The position numbers were made by a program, and so were the translations under genes. Positions 1-9,336 of a DNA stretch of 64,000 bases are shown here, one piece after another. Each line of letters opens with the position of its first letter. Position 1 is the stretch's first letter. The notes beneath the pieces were generated by a model. That model was given only the letters and a program-made list of their open reading frames with translations. It did no database searches and was not told where the DNA came from. Where the stretch lies: assembly GCA_036401375.1 (NCBI GenBank), contig DASWVB010000013.1, positions 124,001-188,000 on the forward strand, written 5' to 3'. The DNA is from DASWUZ01 sp036401375. Its GTDB lineage: Bacteria; Acidobacteriota; Terriglobia; Terriglobales; Acidobacteriaceae.

Positions 1-671
1 ATCTTCAGGGGCAGCAGCTTTCCCGGCACGGCGAAGTTCTTGAACGCGGCGGCGGAGTGCAATTCGAAGTGGATCGAGAGCCGCGCGACCTGCTGCGTGG
101 CGGACGCGTCCGGCTTCAGGGGAAGCAGGAAGTAGCTCTTGCGCGCCTCGACGGAGATGCGCTGGTGGTACTCAATCTCGAGACGCTTGGCGCCGTAGGC
201 GGGGATGGGAACGATGTGCGCGCTGAAGATCGAGTTGCGCCGCGCGTCGTCCTCGGTACGCTCCCCCTGCTGGAGCAGGCCCGGATCGATGGCCTCGCTC
301 TTGAGCTCCTGATAGAGCGCCTCGGCCCGTTTGCGCTCGAGGATCACGGCGGGGATCCGGACGGGGCCATCCCAGACGGCGAAGTCGGAGACCTGGGTGC
401 CGGAGGGCAGCGCGAAGAGGTAGTTACCCTCCTGCTGACTGGCGGTGTGATTTGTGAATATCTGCCGGACCAGCACCCGCGCGTCGCCGTTGTCGATCTT
501 TATGTCGACCTGCATCTCGGTCAGGGAGAGGACGGTCGGGTCAGGAGCCTGCTTATCGAGGGGAACGAGCACGCCAGTGTCTGCGGGCGCGGGCGGAGGC
601 AACAGCAGCAACACTCCGGCGACCCACAGGAGGGTTGCGATGGCGCGGGAGCGTGCGTAAACGTGTCTCAT
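1..671 (-). CDS. VIT-domain secreted protein, 3' end outside window
   Basis: The frame runs off the left edge, so only about 223 N-terminal residues are visible. It starts MRHVYARSRA, followed by a hydrophobic leucine-rich signal segment ending in PPPAPA. From about residue 45 it matches the VIT (vault / inter-alpha-trypsin) domain pattern: LTEMQVDIKIDNGDARVLVR, then QIFTNHTASQQEGNYLFALP, then AVILERKRAEALYQELKSEA. VIT proteins usually carry a von Willebrand A domain behind this and act at the cell surface; that part is not in the window. The ATG overlaps the stop of the upstream propeller gene by three bases, so the two are translationally coupled. Identification as VIT rests on pattern recognition. 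Confidence 0.8.
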   Translation of the reverse strand, partial: MRHVYARSRAIATLLWVAGVLLLLPPPAPADTGVLVPLDKQAPDPTVLSLTEMQVDIKIDNGDARVLVRQIFTNHTASQQEGNYLFALPSGTQVSDFAVWDGPVRIPAVILERKRAEALYQELKSEAIDPGLLQQGERTEDDARRNSIFSAHIVPIPAYGAKRLEIEYHQRISVEARKSYFLLPLKPDASATQQVARLSIHFELHSAAAFKNFAVPGKLLPLK

Positions 672-2695
672 TGGAGCTTGCTCTCAGCGATCTTGACCAG
701 TCCGTTGACCGTACCGACGTAGAGGACGCCTCTGTCTACGGCGAGGGCGGTTACGTCGAGCGACGGCAGCCCGGCGGTGACCGTCTTCCATCGCGTGCCG
801 GTTGCGTCGCCTACCAGCAGCCCCTGACCAAGCGTCCCGGCAAAGACCAGACGCCCGTCCGCCAGCATCGCTCCCGGATTGATGACCGTATTCCTGTTGG
901 TGGCATCGGTCGAGCTAATGCTTCCGTCTGCTGCCATGCGGAGCACTCCGGCGCCGTAGGTACCGACCAGCCATTCGTCTGCCAGCGGGACGAGGCCGGT
1001 GATCCAGTTGTGCGTGAGCCCGGAGGTCGAGGTAGTGAGGTTCCTCTGCACCGCGTCGCCTGAGAGAAGCGAAAGACCGCCGAGGGTTCCAACCAGGAGC
1101 TGATTTCCCTTCGCGCCGAGGGCGTAGACGTGGTTGTTGACGAGTCCCTGAAAGGCGTACATGCTGTGCGCGCCGCTCTTGTCGAGGAAGGTGATGCCGG
1201 CGGGGGTGCCTGCGACCATGCCGTCGCGATAGAGCGCGACGTCGGTGACGTGGTTGGCGATCAGGCCCGATTCGCGGGTGAGCACCTGCCTCTGCCGGCC
1301 GTCGCGGTTGAAGAAGACAAGGCCGTTGGCGGTGGCGACTACCACTGCGGCGTGCCGGGTGTCTTCAACGACGCGATTGATGCAGAAGACGTGCTCCGTC
1401 TCGGCGTGAACAGGCTCGCCTCCGTTTGCGGGCAGGATGTCGAGACCGCGGTCGAAGTAGCCGACCCACAGCCCTCCATCGGAGGCGGCCATGAGCGAGG
1501 AGACATTCCGGTCCGTGAGCATGCCGGGCTGGCCGGCCAGCACCTCGCTCCACTGCCCGCCAGGCTGCTGCCGGAGCAGGCCCTCATCGGCCACGGCGTA
1601 GTTGCTTCCTGCCACGGTCAGGAACTGCTCTACCGTGGCGGTAGCGGCGCGGTTGAGATTGGAGCTGCGGGGTGAGGGAACGGCGGGGTCGATGACGCGT
1701 CCGTGGTCGAGGTCCTCGCCGCTGCCGGCGTCTGAGGTTCGGCCTACGGTCATGTCAATGGGCCGGCGGGTTGCAAGACCAGTCCCCTGCTGCGCCAGCG
1801 AGACCTGCAGAACGCCCGACTCGACCTGGCCGACGAGCAACGATGTTCCGTCGGCAAGCAGCGCATGCGCAAAGCGCCCCCTGGCGAGAATCCGGCTCAC
1901 TTTGCCGGCCTGCAGCTCCGCAACGCTGACGGGCGTGCCCACGTAGACGCGTCCGGCGCCGAGCGCGATCGCCTCGACACGGGCGTCGGGCAGTCCATCC
2001 TGCTCGGTGAGGTGCTCGGTCTCGCCGCCGCGCCAGTGCAGCAGCCCCTGGTTGAGCGTTCCGATCCAGAGGTCGGACTCTGTGCCGGCGAGCGCCGTCA
2101 CGTAGACGTTGCTGGTGGTGGGGTGAAACTGCTTCAGCGTCCTGCCGTCGTAGACCAGCAGCCCGCGCTTCGCTGTGCCCATCAGCAGGCGGCCGGAGGC
2201 GAGCGGAAGGATCGCGGTGATCTGCCGGTCGCCCTCGCCGGTGGGACGAATCTGGCGGAAGCTGCGTCCGTTGAACGCCAGGACGCCCTCGCTGGAGGTG
2301 GCCATCAACAACTCCGGCTCGCTGGCATCGGCCAGAGTTCCGACCGCCAACGCTCCGGGATCGGAGGCAGGAAGATCCACGCCGGTGCGGTAGAGGTGGC
2401 GCAGTGCGCCGTCGGGCGAATAGACGAACAAGCCCGCTGGACCGGCGAGGTAAAGCTGCGCCTGGAATGCGGCCCCGCTTTTGAAGATGGCGGGGGCACT
2501 GATCGGCTCGAATCCGGGATTGGGCAGCGGGGAGAGGTGGCGGACTTCGATCGGGAGCAGCTCCTGGGCGGCCAGCTCGCGCTTCGATCCGCCAAGCGCC
2601 CGCTCGACCCGCCAGACTGTCAGCGCAGCGACGGCGAGGCACACGAATGCACCTGCGATCAGCAGTATCGCCAGAGCGCTCGGCCTGTGCCTCAT
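668..2695 (-). CDS. Membrane-anchored multi-blade propeller protein (two-component-regulator-propeller-like repeats)
   Basis: 675 residues. Residues about 7-29 form one N-terminal transmembrane or signal-anchor segment. The rest is made of repeats of the kind GLLVYDGRTLKQFHPTTSNV, LWIGTLNQGLLHW, LWVGYFDRGLDIL and LYVGTVNGLVKIA, with recurring W/Y-V/I-G-T strands. These resemble the Reg_prop blades found in the sensory half of hybrid two-component regulators. No kinase, HTH or output domain is present, so it is probably an extracytoplasmic ligand-binding or scaffold protein. It overlaps the following VIT gene by four bases, which suggests a two-protein surface module. The ligand is unknown. 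The divergent gene starts 314 bases away. Confidence 0.75.
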   Translation of the reverse strand: MRHRPSALAILLIAGAFVCLAVAALTVWRVERALGGSKRELAAQELLPIEVRHLSPLPNPGFEPISAPAIFKSGAAFQAQLYLAGPAGLFVYSPDGALRHLYRTGVDLPASDPGALAVGTLADASEPELLMATSSEGVLAFNGRSFRQIRPTGEGDRQITAILPLASGRLLMGTAKRGLLVYDGRTLKQFHPTTSNVYVTALAGTESDLWIGTLNQGLLHWRGGETEHLTEQDGLPDARVEAIALGAGRVYVGTPVSVAELQAGKVSRILARGRFAHALLADGTSLLVGQVESGVLQVSLAQQGTGLATRRPIDMTVGRTSDAGSGEDLDHGRVIDPAVPSPRSSNLNRAATATVEQFLTVAGSNYAVADEGLLRQQPGGQWSEVLAGQPGMLTDRNVSSLMAASDGGLWVGYFDRGLDILPANGGEPVHAETEHVFCINRVVEDTRHAAVVVATANGLVFFNRDGRQRQVLTRESGLIANHVTDVALYRDGMVAGTPAGITFLDKSGAHSMYAFQGLVNNHVYALGAKGNQLLVGTLGGLSLLSGDAVQRNLTTSTSGLTHNWITGLVPLADEWLVGTYGAGVLRMAADGSISSTDATNRNTVINPGAMLADGRLVFAGTLGQGLLVGDATGTRWKTVTAGLPSLDVTALAVDRGVLYVGTVNGLVKIAESKLQ

Positions 2696-3009
2696 GGGGG
2701 TGAATACCTGAGAGAGGAACGTATCTCAGAACCAAGGGAAAGGCAAGCGCAGGGTTGAGGTGCGGAGATTGGGGAATCGAGAGTAAAAAGGGGCTGCGAG
2801 GTATGGCTCTGAAACTGCCTGCGGTCCTGCGCGGGGTGCGAGCATGGAGTGCGGCTTGGGCCCTAGCCGGCCAGTTCACAGCACTGGAGGTGAGAGGCCG
2901 ATAATCAAGCTGAACACGGTCTTTCTCCTGCCATCGATTCGCCTGCTCTCTACATCCAATACGAGGTGGTAGAGGGTGGATTGCCGACCCTCGCGAAAGG
3001 AGCAACACC
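2696..3009. other. Divergent intergenic region, no gene seen
   Basis: This stretch lies between the minus-strand propeller gene and the plus-strand small secreted protein. I see no convincing coding frame. A good Shine-Dalgarno (AAAGGAG) lies near the right end and belongs to the gene at 3010. It presumably holds both promoters, but I could not fix -35/-10 boxes. Confidence 0.5.
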
Positions 3010-3351
3010 ATGGCACGACAGTTTCAAACAGGACTTTACTTTGCAGCAGTAGGGCTGCTGGCGTGTTCCACGCTGGGAGCGCAGGAGCCCGCATCCACAT
3101 CGACCACGAGCCAGACCACGACAACCACGACTACCCCTGCGACGACATCAGACGCGACGACATCGAACGCCAGCACAACCACTGCGCCGATGACCAAGGC
3201 CGAGATCAAGAAGCAGCGCCAGCAGCAGAAGCACGAGGAACGGGCTGCCAAGGCCAACGCGAAGGCCGCCAAGGCGCAGGCCGAACAGAAGAAGCAGCAG
3301 GACAAGGTCGTACAGGAGCAGGAGAAGGCCGCTCCCCCGGCAAGCAATTAG
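3010..3351 (+). CDS. Small secreted low-complexity protein
   Basis: 113 residues. The start ATG is preceded by AAAGGAGCAACACC. Residues 1-24 are a typical signal peptide ending at LGAQ. Residues about 25-62 are almost entirely Thr, Ser and Ala (a run of TTTTTT included). Residues 63-113 are Lys/Gln/Ala-rich and charged, likely helical or coiled coil (KKQRQQQKHEERAAKANAKA). No catalytic motif is visible and I do not recognise a family. The composition suggests an exported linker-like or envelope-associated protein. The reading frame is kept open through strong compositional bias, so the gene call rests on start site, signal peptide and spacing rather than on homology. Confidence 0.65.
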   Translation: MARQFQTGLYFAAVGLLACSTLGAQEPASTSTTSQTTTTTTTPATTSDATTSNASTTTAPMTKAEIKKQRQQQKHEERAAKANAKAAKAQAEQKKQQDKVVQEQEKAAPPASN

Positions 3352-3564
3352 CTCGGCCTCAGCTTCCTCTCGCGGGCAGATGGCGGCAGAGCAGCTCACC
3401 GGATGACCACTGGACCGGCGTTGGGTCCAGTCGGCCCGGCCGGCTCCCGCACTGGAGTCTCCGGAGGCCGCGCAGCAGCTTGCCCGCGAGTCTGCTACAG
3501 GCGGGGCGTGGCTTAACCCGCAATCGATGCGGTAATCTTGAGCAGCGTGAACAAAGCAAGCAGC

Positions 3565-4344
3565 ATGACCAGGCTCGGGCTGTCAGTCGCCCTCTCCCTC
3601 TTTTCGGCGTTGCCCGCCGGTGTCTTTGGGCAGACATCTGCGGGAGGTACATCGGCGGCAACGCCAGCGGCTGCCACCGGGCAATCTGCTGCGCCGCCAG
3701 CGGCTGAACTGCCGGACGCGCCATCGGTCGGAGCGGCGCCGGCGCCCCAGCCGAGCGGCCCGACTGCCGTCCTTGATACCAGCATGGGCCGCATTACCTG
3801 CAAGCTCTTTGCCAAAGAGGCACCCGAGGCGGTAGCCAACTTCATCGGTCTGGCGGAGGGCACCAAGGACTGGACGAACCCGGCCACCCACGCCAGGATG
3901 CATCATCGCCGCTTCTACGACGGCACCACCTTCCACCGCGTGATCCCGGAGTTCATGGTGCAGGGCGGGGACCCGCTCGGCACCGGCGAGGGCGATCCGG
4001 GTTACATGTTCAATGATGAATTCAATCCGCAGTTGAACTTCGATGTGCCGGGGCGGCTGGCTATGGCAAACTCCGGGCCTAATACGAACGGCTCGCAGTT
4101 CTTCATCACTGAAGTCGCAGTCGACCACCTGAACCAGCACTACAGCCTCTTCGGACAGTGCGACGATGCGGGAGTCGAGGTGGTGAAGGCGATCGCACGA
4201 GTTCCGCGCGATCCGCAGGACAAGCCTTTGAGCAACGTAGTACTGAACAAGGTGACCATCGTGCGGGAGGGTCAGCCAATGCCAGCCGCCCCGGTCATAG
4301 CCGCGCCAGCTTCGCCGCCGGGGGCACCCTCTACGCAGCCCTGA
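3565..4344 (+). CDS. Exported cyclophilin-type peptidylprolyl isomerase
   Basis: A signal peptide (MTRLGLSVALSLFSALPAG) is followed by an Ala/Pro/Ser-rich linker and a cyclophilin domain over the last 180 or so residues. Visible hallmarks are FHRVIPEFMVQGGDPLGTGE with the catalytic Arg, LAMANSGPNTNGSQFFI and HYSLFGQ. The domain catalyses cis-trans isomerisation of Xaa-Pro bonds, here presumably in the periplasm. It is followed by Pro/Ala tail residues. The start is uncertain: a TTG nine codons upstream (3538) and a GTG at 3547 are also in frame, and none has a strong Shine-Dalgarno. A second, cytoplasmic cyclophilin follows 76 bases downstream, so the pair probably arose by duplication, with only one copy exported. 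Confidence 0.85.
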   Translation: MTRLGLSVALSLFSALPAGVFGQTSAGGTSAATPAAATGQSAAPPAAELPDAPSVGAAPAPQPSGPTAVLDTSMGRITCKLFAKEAPEAVANFIGLAEGTKDWTNPATHARMHHRRFYDGTTFHRVIPEFMVQGGDPLGTGEGDPGYMFNDEFNPQLNFDVPGRLAMANSGPNTNGSQFFITEVAVDHLNQHYSLFGQCDDAGVEVVKAIARVPRDPQDKPLSNVVLNKVTIVREGQPMPAAPVIAAPASPPGAPSTQP

Positions 4345-4420
4345 TCCGCGGCCGCGGACCGCGTCGCCTGCGATCGGAACCACATTCAAATCGGCTCTCA
4401 CCTATACCAAGGAGTAATGC

Positions 4421-4948
4421 ATGTCACTCGCACCAGGAACGTACGCCGTGTTCAACACCACAGAAGGAAAGATCGTCGCCCGCCTCTTCGAAAAAGAAGC
4501 ACCCAAGACAGTTGCCAACTTCATTGACCTTGCAGAGGGCAGCCGCGAATGGACGCACCCGGTCAAGGGTACAAAGGGAAAAGAGAAGCTGTATGACGGC
4601 ACGGTCTTCCATCGCGTCATCCCCAACTTCATGATCCAGGGTGGTGATCCGCGGGGTGACGGGCGCGGCGGTCCGGGCTACCAGTTTGAAGATGAGACCA
4701 ATGGGTCGCCGCACAAGTTCGTCGCCCCCGGCAAGCTGGCCATGGCAAATGCGGGACCGAATACCAACGGCTCTCAGTTTTTTATTACCACTGCGAATAC
4801 GGATTGGCTGACGGGCAAGCACACCATCTTCGGTGAGGTAGTCGAGGGGTATGACATCGTCGAGAAGATCTCGAAGGCCCCTCGCAACGGCCAGGACAAG
4901 CCTCACAAGGCCATCGTGCTCGAGAGCGTTGTTATCGAGCGTGTTTAG
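4421..4948 (+). CDS. Cyclophilin-type peptidylprolyl isomerase, cytoplasmic
   Basis: 175 residues, close to the usual single-domain bacterial cyclophilin length. It lacks a signal peptide. Key motifs are FHRVIPNFMIQGGDPRGDGR, LAMANAGPNTNGSQFFITT and KHTIFGEVVEGYDIV, with the catalytic Arg in FHRV. The start ATG has AAGGAG six bases upstream. It is the cytoplasmic partner of the exported isomerase just upstream on the same strand. A perfect hairpin follows 46 bases behind the stop. Confidence 0.93.
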   Translation: MSLAPGTYAVFNTTEGKIVARLFEKEAPKTVANFIDLAEGSREWTHPVKGTKGKEKLYDGTVFHRVIPNFMIQGGDPRGDGRGGPGYQFEDETNGSPHKFVAPGKLAMANAGPNTNGSQFFITTANTDWLTGKHTIFGEVVEGYDIVEKISKAPRNGQDKPHKAIVLESVVIERV

Positions 4949-4994
4949 CGGCTGGAATTATTGAGGTTTGTATCTGGAGTATTGGGAATGTAAG

Positions 4995-5028
4995 TAGATA
5001 AGGCCCGCGAAGACGCGGGCCTTATCTA
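4995..5028. terminator. Perfect 15-bp hairpin between convergent genes
   Basis: Arms of 15 bases (TAGATAAGGCCCGCG and its exact complement) enclose an AAGA tetraloop. It lies between the stop of the cyclophilin gene and the stop of the minus-strand gene at 5070, so it could terminate both. No long T-tract follows, which lowers certainty of intrinsic termination. Confidence 0.65.
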
Positions 5029-5069
5029 GCTTTGCCGGCAGTTACGCGCTCTGCGAGAGACTACGCGGA

Positions 5070-5507
5070 TTATTCCTGCTTTTTCAGGAAATCATTATTC
5101 AGATGCTTTGCTATGGCTTCAGCCATGGATTGATTGTTCCTGCCGCCGTTCTGCTTTGCTACGTTATAGGCCCATACGATGGCCTTGGAGTGCGCGTTCA
5201 CGAGTTGGACTGAAACCTTGCCACTGTCCTGGATGCCGGCGCAGTAGGCAAAGAGGCACCTGACTACCTTGCTGCCGGTCGACTCCGAGTGGATCTCGAC
5301 CGGGATGGCGGTCAGAGTGAAGTCGGCGGACGCCTCGTCAGTCACCAGGATGACCGGGACGTGCTTTCTTATGATGCCGGCAGCTATGTCAGTCTCGAAG
5401 CCGCCATCAGGAGCTATGAAGAGTTTTGGGCCAGACTCGGGGCCGGCAAACGCAGCGGCGGCGGGCAGAATCAGAACCAGGCAGGTAAGCAGTTTAGCAA
5501 GTCTCAA
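5070..5507 (-). CDS. Small secreted protein of unknown function
   Basis: 145 residues. It begins with a clean signal peptide (MRLAKLLTCLVLILPAAAAF, cleavage after AFA). The mature part has alternating strand-like segments (KLFIAPDGGFETDIAAGIIR, VPVILVTDEASADFTLTAIP) and one Cys pair (RCLFAYCAG), and it ends in a charged tail KKQE. The pattern of a short secreted alpha/beta protein reminds me of lipoprotein-like domains that carry conserved acidic residues. I do not recognise a named family. It stands alone, convergent with the cyclophilin genes. Confidence 0.7.
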   Translation of the reverse strand: MRLAKLLTCLVLILPAAAAFAGPESGPKLFIAPDGGFETDIAAGIIRKHVPVILVTDEASADFTLTAIPVEIHSESTGSKVVRCLFAYCAGIQDSGKVSVQLVNAHSKAIVWAYNVAKQNGGRNNQSMAEAIAKHLNNDFLKKQE

Positions 5508-5764
5508 GAGCGTTGACCTCGCGGGATCACCCTATCACCTGCGATCCGCTCGGCGCATCTTCTTTTTTGGATATTGATCGACTTTGCCGGTGCGATGATG
5601 CTGGCGTGGGTTGAGCGCTTGTCGCGAGATCGACGCCACTGCAGCTACTATCGGATGATCAGGTATACCGAGGGGGAAGGCATGACAATCCAGGTCGAAC
5701 TCAGCCGCGAGTCGGACTTCGTTGGGGTCAATCGAGTGATCCTCAGGCTTCCCGTTCCTGGGCG

Positions 5765-6691
5765 CTAGACGCCGATGACGGCGCAGAGTTCCTTCACCGC
5801 GTCGGCGCTCTTCCTTAGCCCTGCCGCCTCTTCGTCGGTCAGTTTGATTTCAATAATTTGCTCGAGGCCGGCGGCGCCGAGCTTGCAGGGTACGCCGATA
5901 TAGTAGCCGTCGATCCCGTACTCACCCTGCAGAAACGCTGCGCATGGCAGGATCTTTTTCTTATCTTTAAGTATGGCCTCGACCATCTCGACCGCTGCTG
6001 CTGAAGGCGCGTAGTAGGCGCTGCCTGTTTTGAGGTGCTTGACGATCTCGGCGCCGCCGTCGCGGGTGCGCTGCACCAGGCGCGCGATGGTCTCCGCGTC
6101 CATGAGGTCGGTGATCGGGATGCCGGCGACGGTGGAATAACGCGGCAGTGGGACCATGGTGTCTCCGTGCCCGCCGAGCACAAACGCTGTTACGTTTTCG
6201 ACGGAGACCTTGAGCTCCTCCGCTATAAAGGTTCGGAAGCGCGCGGAGTCGAGTACGCCGGCCATGCCTATGACGCGTTCGCGGTTAAACTTCGCCTGGC
6301 GACAGGCCGCTTGCGCCATGGCGTCGAGCGGATTTGAGACGATGATCAGGATAGCTTCCGGGGAATTGGCGACTACCTTGCCGACCACATCGGACATGAT
6401 CTTGAAGTTGGTATGCAGCAGGTCGTCGCGGCTCATGCCGGGCTTGCGCGGGATGCCCGCTGTGATGACGACGATGTCCGACTGTGCGGTTGCGGCGTAG
6501 TCGTTCGAGCCTATGACGTGGCTATCGGTGCCCTCGATCGGCATGGCTTCGAGCAGGTCGAGCGCCTTGCCCTGGGGCACGCCTTCGACGACGTCGATCA
6601 GTACGACGTCCGCGAGTTCCTTTGCAGCGATCCAGTGCGCTGCGGTCGCGCCTACGTTGCCCGCGCCTACTATAGATACTTTCTTCCGCAT
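5765..6691 (-). CDS. mdh: Malate dehydrogenase
   Basis: 308 residues from the ATG at 6691, which has GAGGAG seven bases upstream; a start nine codons further upstream lacks such a site. It oxidises malate to oxaloacetate with NAD in the TCA cycle. Visible features: the Rossmann motif [17 protein letters not shown], substrate-side [12 protein letters not shown] with the mobile-loop Arg residues, [10 protein letters not shown], and the catalytic His in [11 protein letters not shown]. The length fits the lactate/malate dehydrogenase-like Mdh family of Acidobacteria and Chlorobi. It lies directly downstream of isocitrate dehydrogenase on the same strand, 118 bases away, so two TCA enzymes may be co-transcribed. 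Confidence 0.95.
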   Translation of the reverse strand: MRKKVSIVGAGNVGATAAHWIAAKELADVVLIDVVEGVPQGKALDLLEAMPIEGTDSHVIGSNDYAATAQSDIVVITAGIPRKPGMSRDDLLHTNFKIMSDVVGKVVANSPEAILIIVSNPLDAMAQAACRQAKFNRERVIGMAGVLDSARFRTFIAEELKVSVENVTAFVLGGHGDTMVPLPRYSTVAGIPITDLMDAETIARLVQRTRDGGAEIVKHLKTGSAYYAPSAAAVEMVEAILKDKKKILPCAAFLQGEYGIDGYYIGVPCKLGAAGLEQIIEIKLTDEEAAGLRKSADAVKELCAVIGV

Positions 6692-6809
6692 GACTCTCCT
6701 CTTCAATTCCGAACCCACTCATGACGATGAGACCGTCATGAATGGGGCACCCGCTTTACTTCGACTTCGACACTCGCTTTACTTCTGTATTCCGAAATAG
6801 TGGGGTGAG

Positions 6810-8210
6810 TTACATGTTTTCGATCATGCGGGTGGCGAACTCGCTGGTCCTGGCCTTGGTCGCGCCCTGCATCTGCCGCTCAAAATCGTAGGTCACAAAC
6901 TTCTGCTGAATGGTCTTCTCGAGCGAAGACTCTATCATCTTCGCCGCCTCGACCCACCCCAGAAATTCAAACAACATGACTCCCGATAGGATGACCGAAC
7001 CGGGGTTGATGACGTCCTTGTCGGCGTATTTAGGCGCTGTTCCGTGCGTCGCCTCAAAGACCGCGTAGCCGTCGCCGATGTTCGCACCTGGAGCGATGCC
7101 AAGGCCGCCCACCTGTGCTGCGCAGGCGTCAGAGATGTAGTCGCCATTCAGGTTCGGGCAGGCGAGGACGGCGTAATCCTCAGGCCGGATGATCACCTGC
7201 TGGAAGATGGAGTCGGCGATGCGGTCATTGATGAGCACCTTCTTCTTCCATGCGCCCTGGCCGTGGCTCGTGCCGATGGTGGCCAGCACCTGCTGCACCT
7301 CGGCGTAGAGCTCTTTGGCAAAATCCGCTGACCCGAACTCAATACCCGGCTCGATCATGGCCGCATTCTGCTCGATAGTGAGACTGGGGTCGGCGTCCTT
7401 GTTGCCGAGGATCCAGCTCTCGCGCTCGGTAACTACGTGGTCGCGAAACTCCTCGACGGCAACCTCGTAGCCCCACTCGCGAAAGGCGCCTTCGGTGAAC
7501 TTCTGAATGTTGCCCTTGTGCACGAGGGTGACGGTCTTGAGGTTGTGGTCGAGGGCATACTGGATGGCGCGACGTACCAGCCGCTTGGTCCCGAAGATGG
7601 AGATCGGCTTGATGCCGACTCCGGAGTCTTCGCGGACGCGCTTCTTGCCGCTCTTGAGCAGATCGTTGTTGAGGAAGTCGATGAGCCGCTTCGCATCGGC
7701 GCTTCCCTGCTTGAACTCGACGCCCGCGTAGACGTCTTCCGTGTTCTCGCGGAAGATTACGACGTCGAGCTTCTCGGGGTGCTTGACCGGGCTCGGCACG
7801 CCGTCGTAGTACTTCACCGGGCGCACGCAGGTGTAGAGGTCGAGTATCTGCCGCAGCGCGACGTTGAGCGAGCGAATGCCGCCGCCGACTGGCGTAGTGA
7901 GCGGGCCTTTGATCGAGACGCGCAGGTCGCGGGCGGCATTGACGGAGTCGTCCGGCAGCCATGTCTTGAACTGGCGAAATGCCTTCTCGCCGGCAAAGAT
8001 TTCCAACCATTTTACGGAGCGCTTGCCGCCGTACGCCTTTTGGACCGCGGCGTCGAAGACCTGCTGCGAGGCGCGCCAGATGTCGCGGCCGGTGCCGTCG
8101 CCTTCGATGAACGGAATGATGGGGTGATCGGGGATGGTGAACTTGCCGTCGGCGTACTGAATAGCCTCGCCATCGAGGGGCAAGGCGACTCCGTTATAGC
8201 TGGTCTGCAT
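6810..8210 (-). CDS. icd: NADP-dependent isocitrate dehydrogenase
   Basis: 466 residues. It oxidatively decarboxylates isocitrate to 2-oxoglutarate. Motifs: [12 protein letters not shown] at the N-terminus, [13 protein letters not shown] with the isocitrate-binding Ser, [42 protein letters not shown] and [15 protein letters not shown]. The protein is about 50 residues longer than the E. coli enzyme; the extra sequence sits around residues 270-325 ([20 protein letters not shown] and following). This places it with the longer bacterial subgroup. It is upstream of mdh on the same strand. Confidence 0.95.
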   Translation of the reverse strand: MQTSYNGVALPLDGEAIQYADGKFTIPDHPIIPFIEGDGTGRDIWRASQQVFDAAVQKAYGGKRSVKWLEIFAGEKAFRQFKTWLPDDSVNAARDLRVSIKGPLTTPVGGGIRSLNVALRQILDLYTCVRPVKYYDGVPSPVKHPEKLDVVIFRENTEDVYAGVEFKQGSADAKRLIDFLNNDLLKSGKKRVREDSGVGIKPISIFGTKRLVRRAIQYALDHNLKTVTLVHKGNIQKFTEGAFREWGYEVAVEEFRDHVVTERESWILGNKDADPSLTIEQNAAMIEPGIEFGSADFAKELYAEVQQVLATIGTSHGQGAWKKKVLINDRIADSIFQQVIIRPEDYAVLACPNLNGDYISDACAAQVGGLGIAPGANIGDGYAVFEATHGTAPKYADKDVINPGSVILSGVMLFEFLGWVEAAKMIESSLEKTIQQKFVTYDFERQMQGATKARTSEFATRMIENM

Positions 8211-8377
8211 GAACTTGCGGTCTCCGGGGGTCAGACAGGATGGATGCGGCTATGAGGACTCATAGAGGCTAACATCCGCCGAAGACGGGTTGCAAACAAT
8301 GACACAAGCAGTACCGAAGTTCTAAGATTGCCCGAACTGCTAAGCTTTCTCCTTCTTTGCGTAGAAAGGTGTTAGAT

Positions 8378-9241
8378 ATGCCTGTTTCCGAAAAGGACTT
8401 TCGTGAGCTCTCCAATTCGGTCTCTACAATGCAAGGTTCGTTGCGTGCGTGGAGTAAGGTTGCTGCCTCCCTATCCGTGTTAGCATTGACGGCTGGAACG
8501 GGAGCGCTAACCTGGTGCTACCATCTTGGGACCGTGGTCGCCGTTTTGGAGACCGGTGGAAATACAAAGCTGATCACCGAGCTAGAATCGCCGAAATCCC
8601 CAGATGAGCTTCGGGCGAGCCTGACAATGGTCACGGCGCAACTTCGCACCGCGCGGGTGAACAATGTTCGGCTGAATGGAGACAAAATCGCTGTGCTTTA
8701 TGGTGCGCTTGACCGAGTAGTCAGGAGAAACGCTGACGTGCCGGAAGGGTGGCAAGCGGTCAGTGCTGCGGTTAACCTTCGACCTATAACTGATATTCCG
8801 CCTGAGATCGCTGCGCTTGAGGGTCCGCCTATTCCCAACGTAGGTAATTGCTATCAGCGACCGATGACGTATAACGACGCACAGGACGCACACATCCCCG
8901 ATGGCGGTTCGCTTACATCAAATGTCATTTTGCATGACTGCACCCTTGTGCTGGACGATATCGCTGGATTTAACCAATCGAATCCGATGCAACACGCTCT
9001 GAAAAGGTTCAACCCCGGTCACGAAGACATTGCGTTCGCCCTTACGCTAGTTAGGGTCAAGGTCGAGTATCGGGGCGGCCCGATAATTCCGGTCATCAGC
9101 CTCAAGTTATATGGGTGTACCTTCGATGTCGATGTTCCTAGTGAGCCGCCGCCTATAGGTAAGGCATTTTTGGAAGCCTTGCTATCCGACGATCCTAACA
9201 AAAACCTAGAAACGGTAACGCTTCCAAGGCGTTTAACCTAA
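8378..9241 (+). CDS. Single-pass membrane protein of unknown function
   Basis: 287 residues from the ATG at 8378, which has AAAGG eight bases upstream; a TTG seven codons earlier is the alternative. A cytoplasmic or amphipathic segment is followed by one transmembrane helix at about residues 27-49 (ASLSVLALTAGTGALTWCYH). A helical region (KSPDELRASLTMVTAQLRTA) follows, then a beta-rich C-terminal half with three Cys residues. The middle part repeats turn-forming hydrophobic strands as in pectate-lyase-like or right-handed helix proteins (GGSLTSNVILHDCTLVLDDI), but this is only an impression. Lower GC at third positions than its neighbours suggests later acquisition. No function is assigned. 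Confidence 0.6.
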   Translation: MPVSEKDFRELSNSVSTMQGSLRAWSKVAASLSVLALTAGTGALTWCYHLGTVVAVLETGGNTKLITELESPKSPDELRASLTMVTAQLRTARVNNVRLNGDKIAVLYGALDRVVRRNADVPEGWQAVSAAVNLRPITDIPPEIAALEGPPIPNVGNCYQRPMTYNDAQDAHIPDGGSLTSNVILHDCTLVLDDIAGFNQSNPMQHALKRFNPGHEDIAFALTLVRVKVEYRGGPIIPVISLKLYGCTFDVDVPSEPPPIGKAFLEALLSDDPNKNLETVTLPRRLT

Positions 9242-9336
9242 TTCTCCCTACCTGCATGGCTCCTCCATTACTCTAATTGGGCACATTCGACCCCGCCTAA
9301 TGTGACCCAAGCAGCGCTTCTTAGGGGCAGACTACA

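Noticed and set aside
57..722. Plus-strand 221-codon frame at the left edge
   Set aside because: It is antisense to the VIT-domain gene, which has a signal peptide and clear domain motifs. The plus-strand product has no recognisable feature.
5574..5768. 64-codon plus-strand frame before mdh
   Set aside because: No signal or known sequence; only the last 28 codons have a weak ribosome binding site. It reads toward the mdh stop and looks like intergenic sequence.
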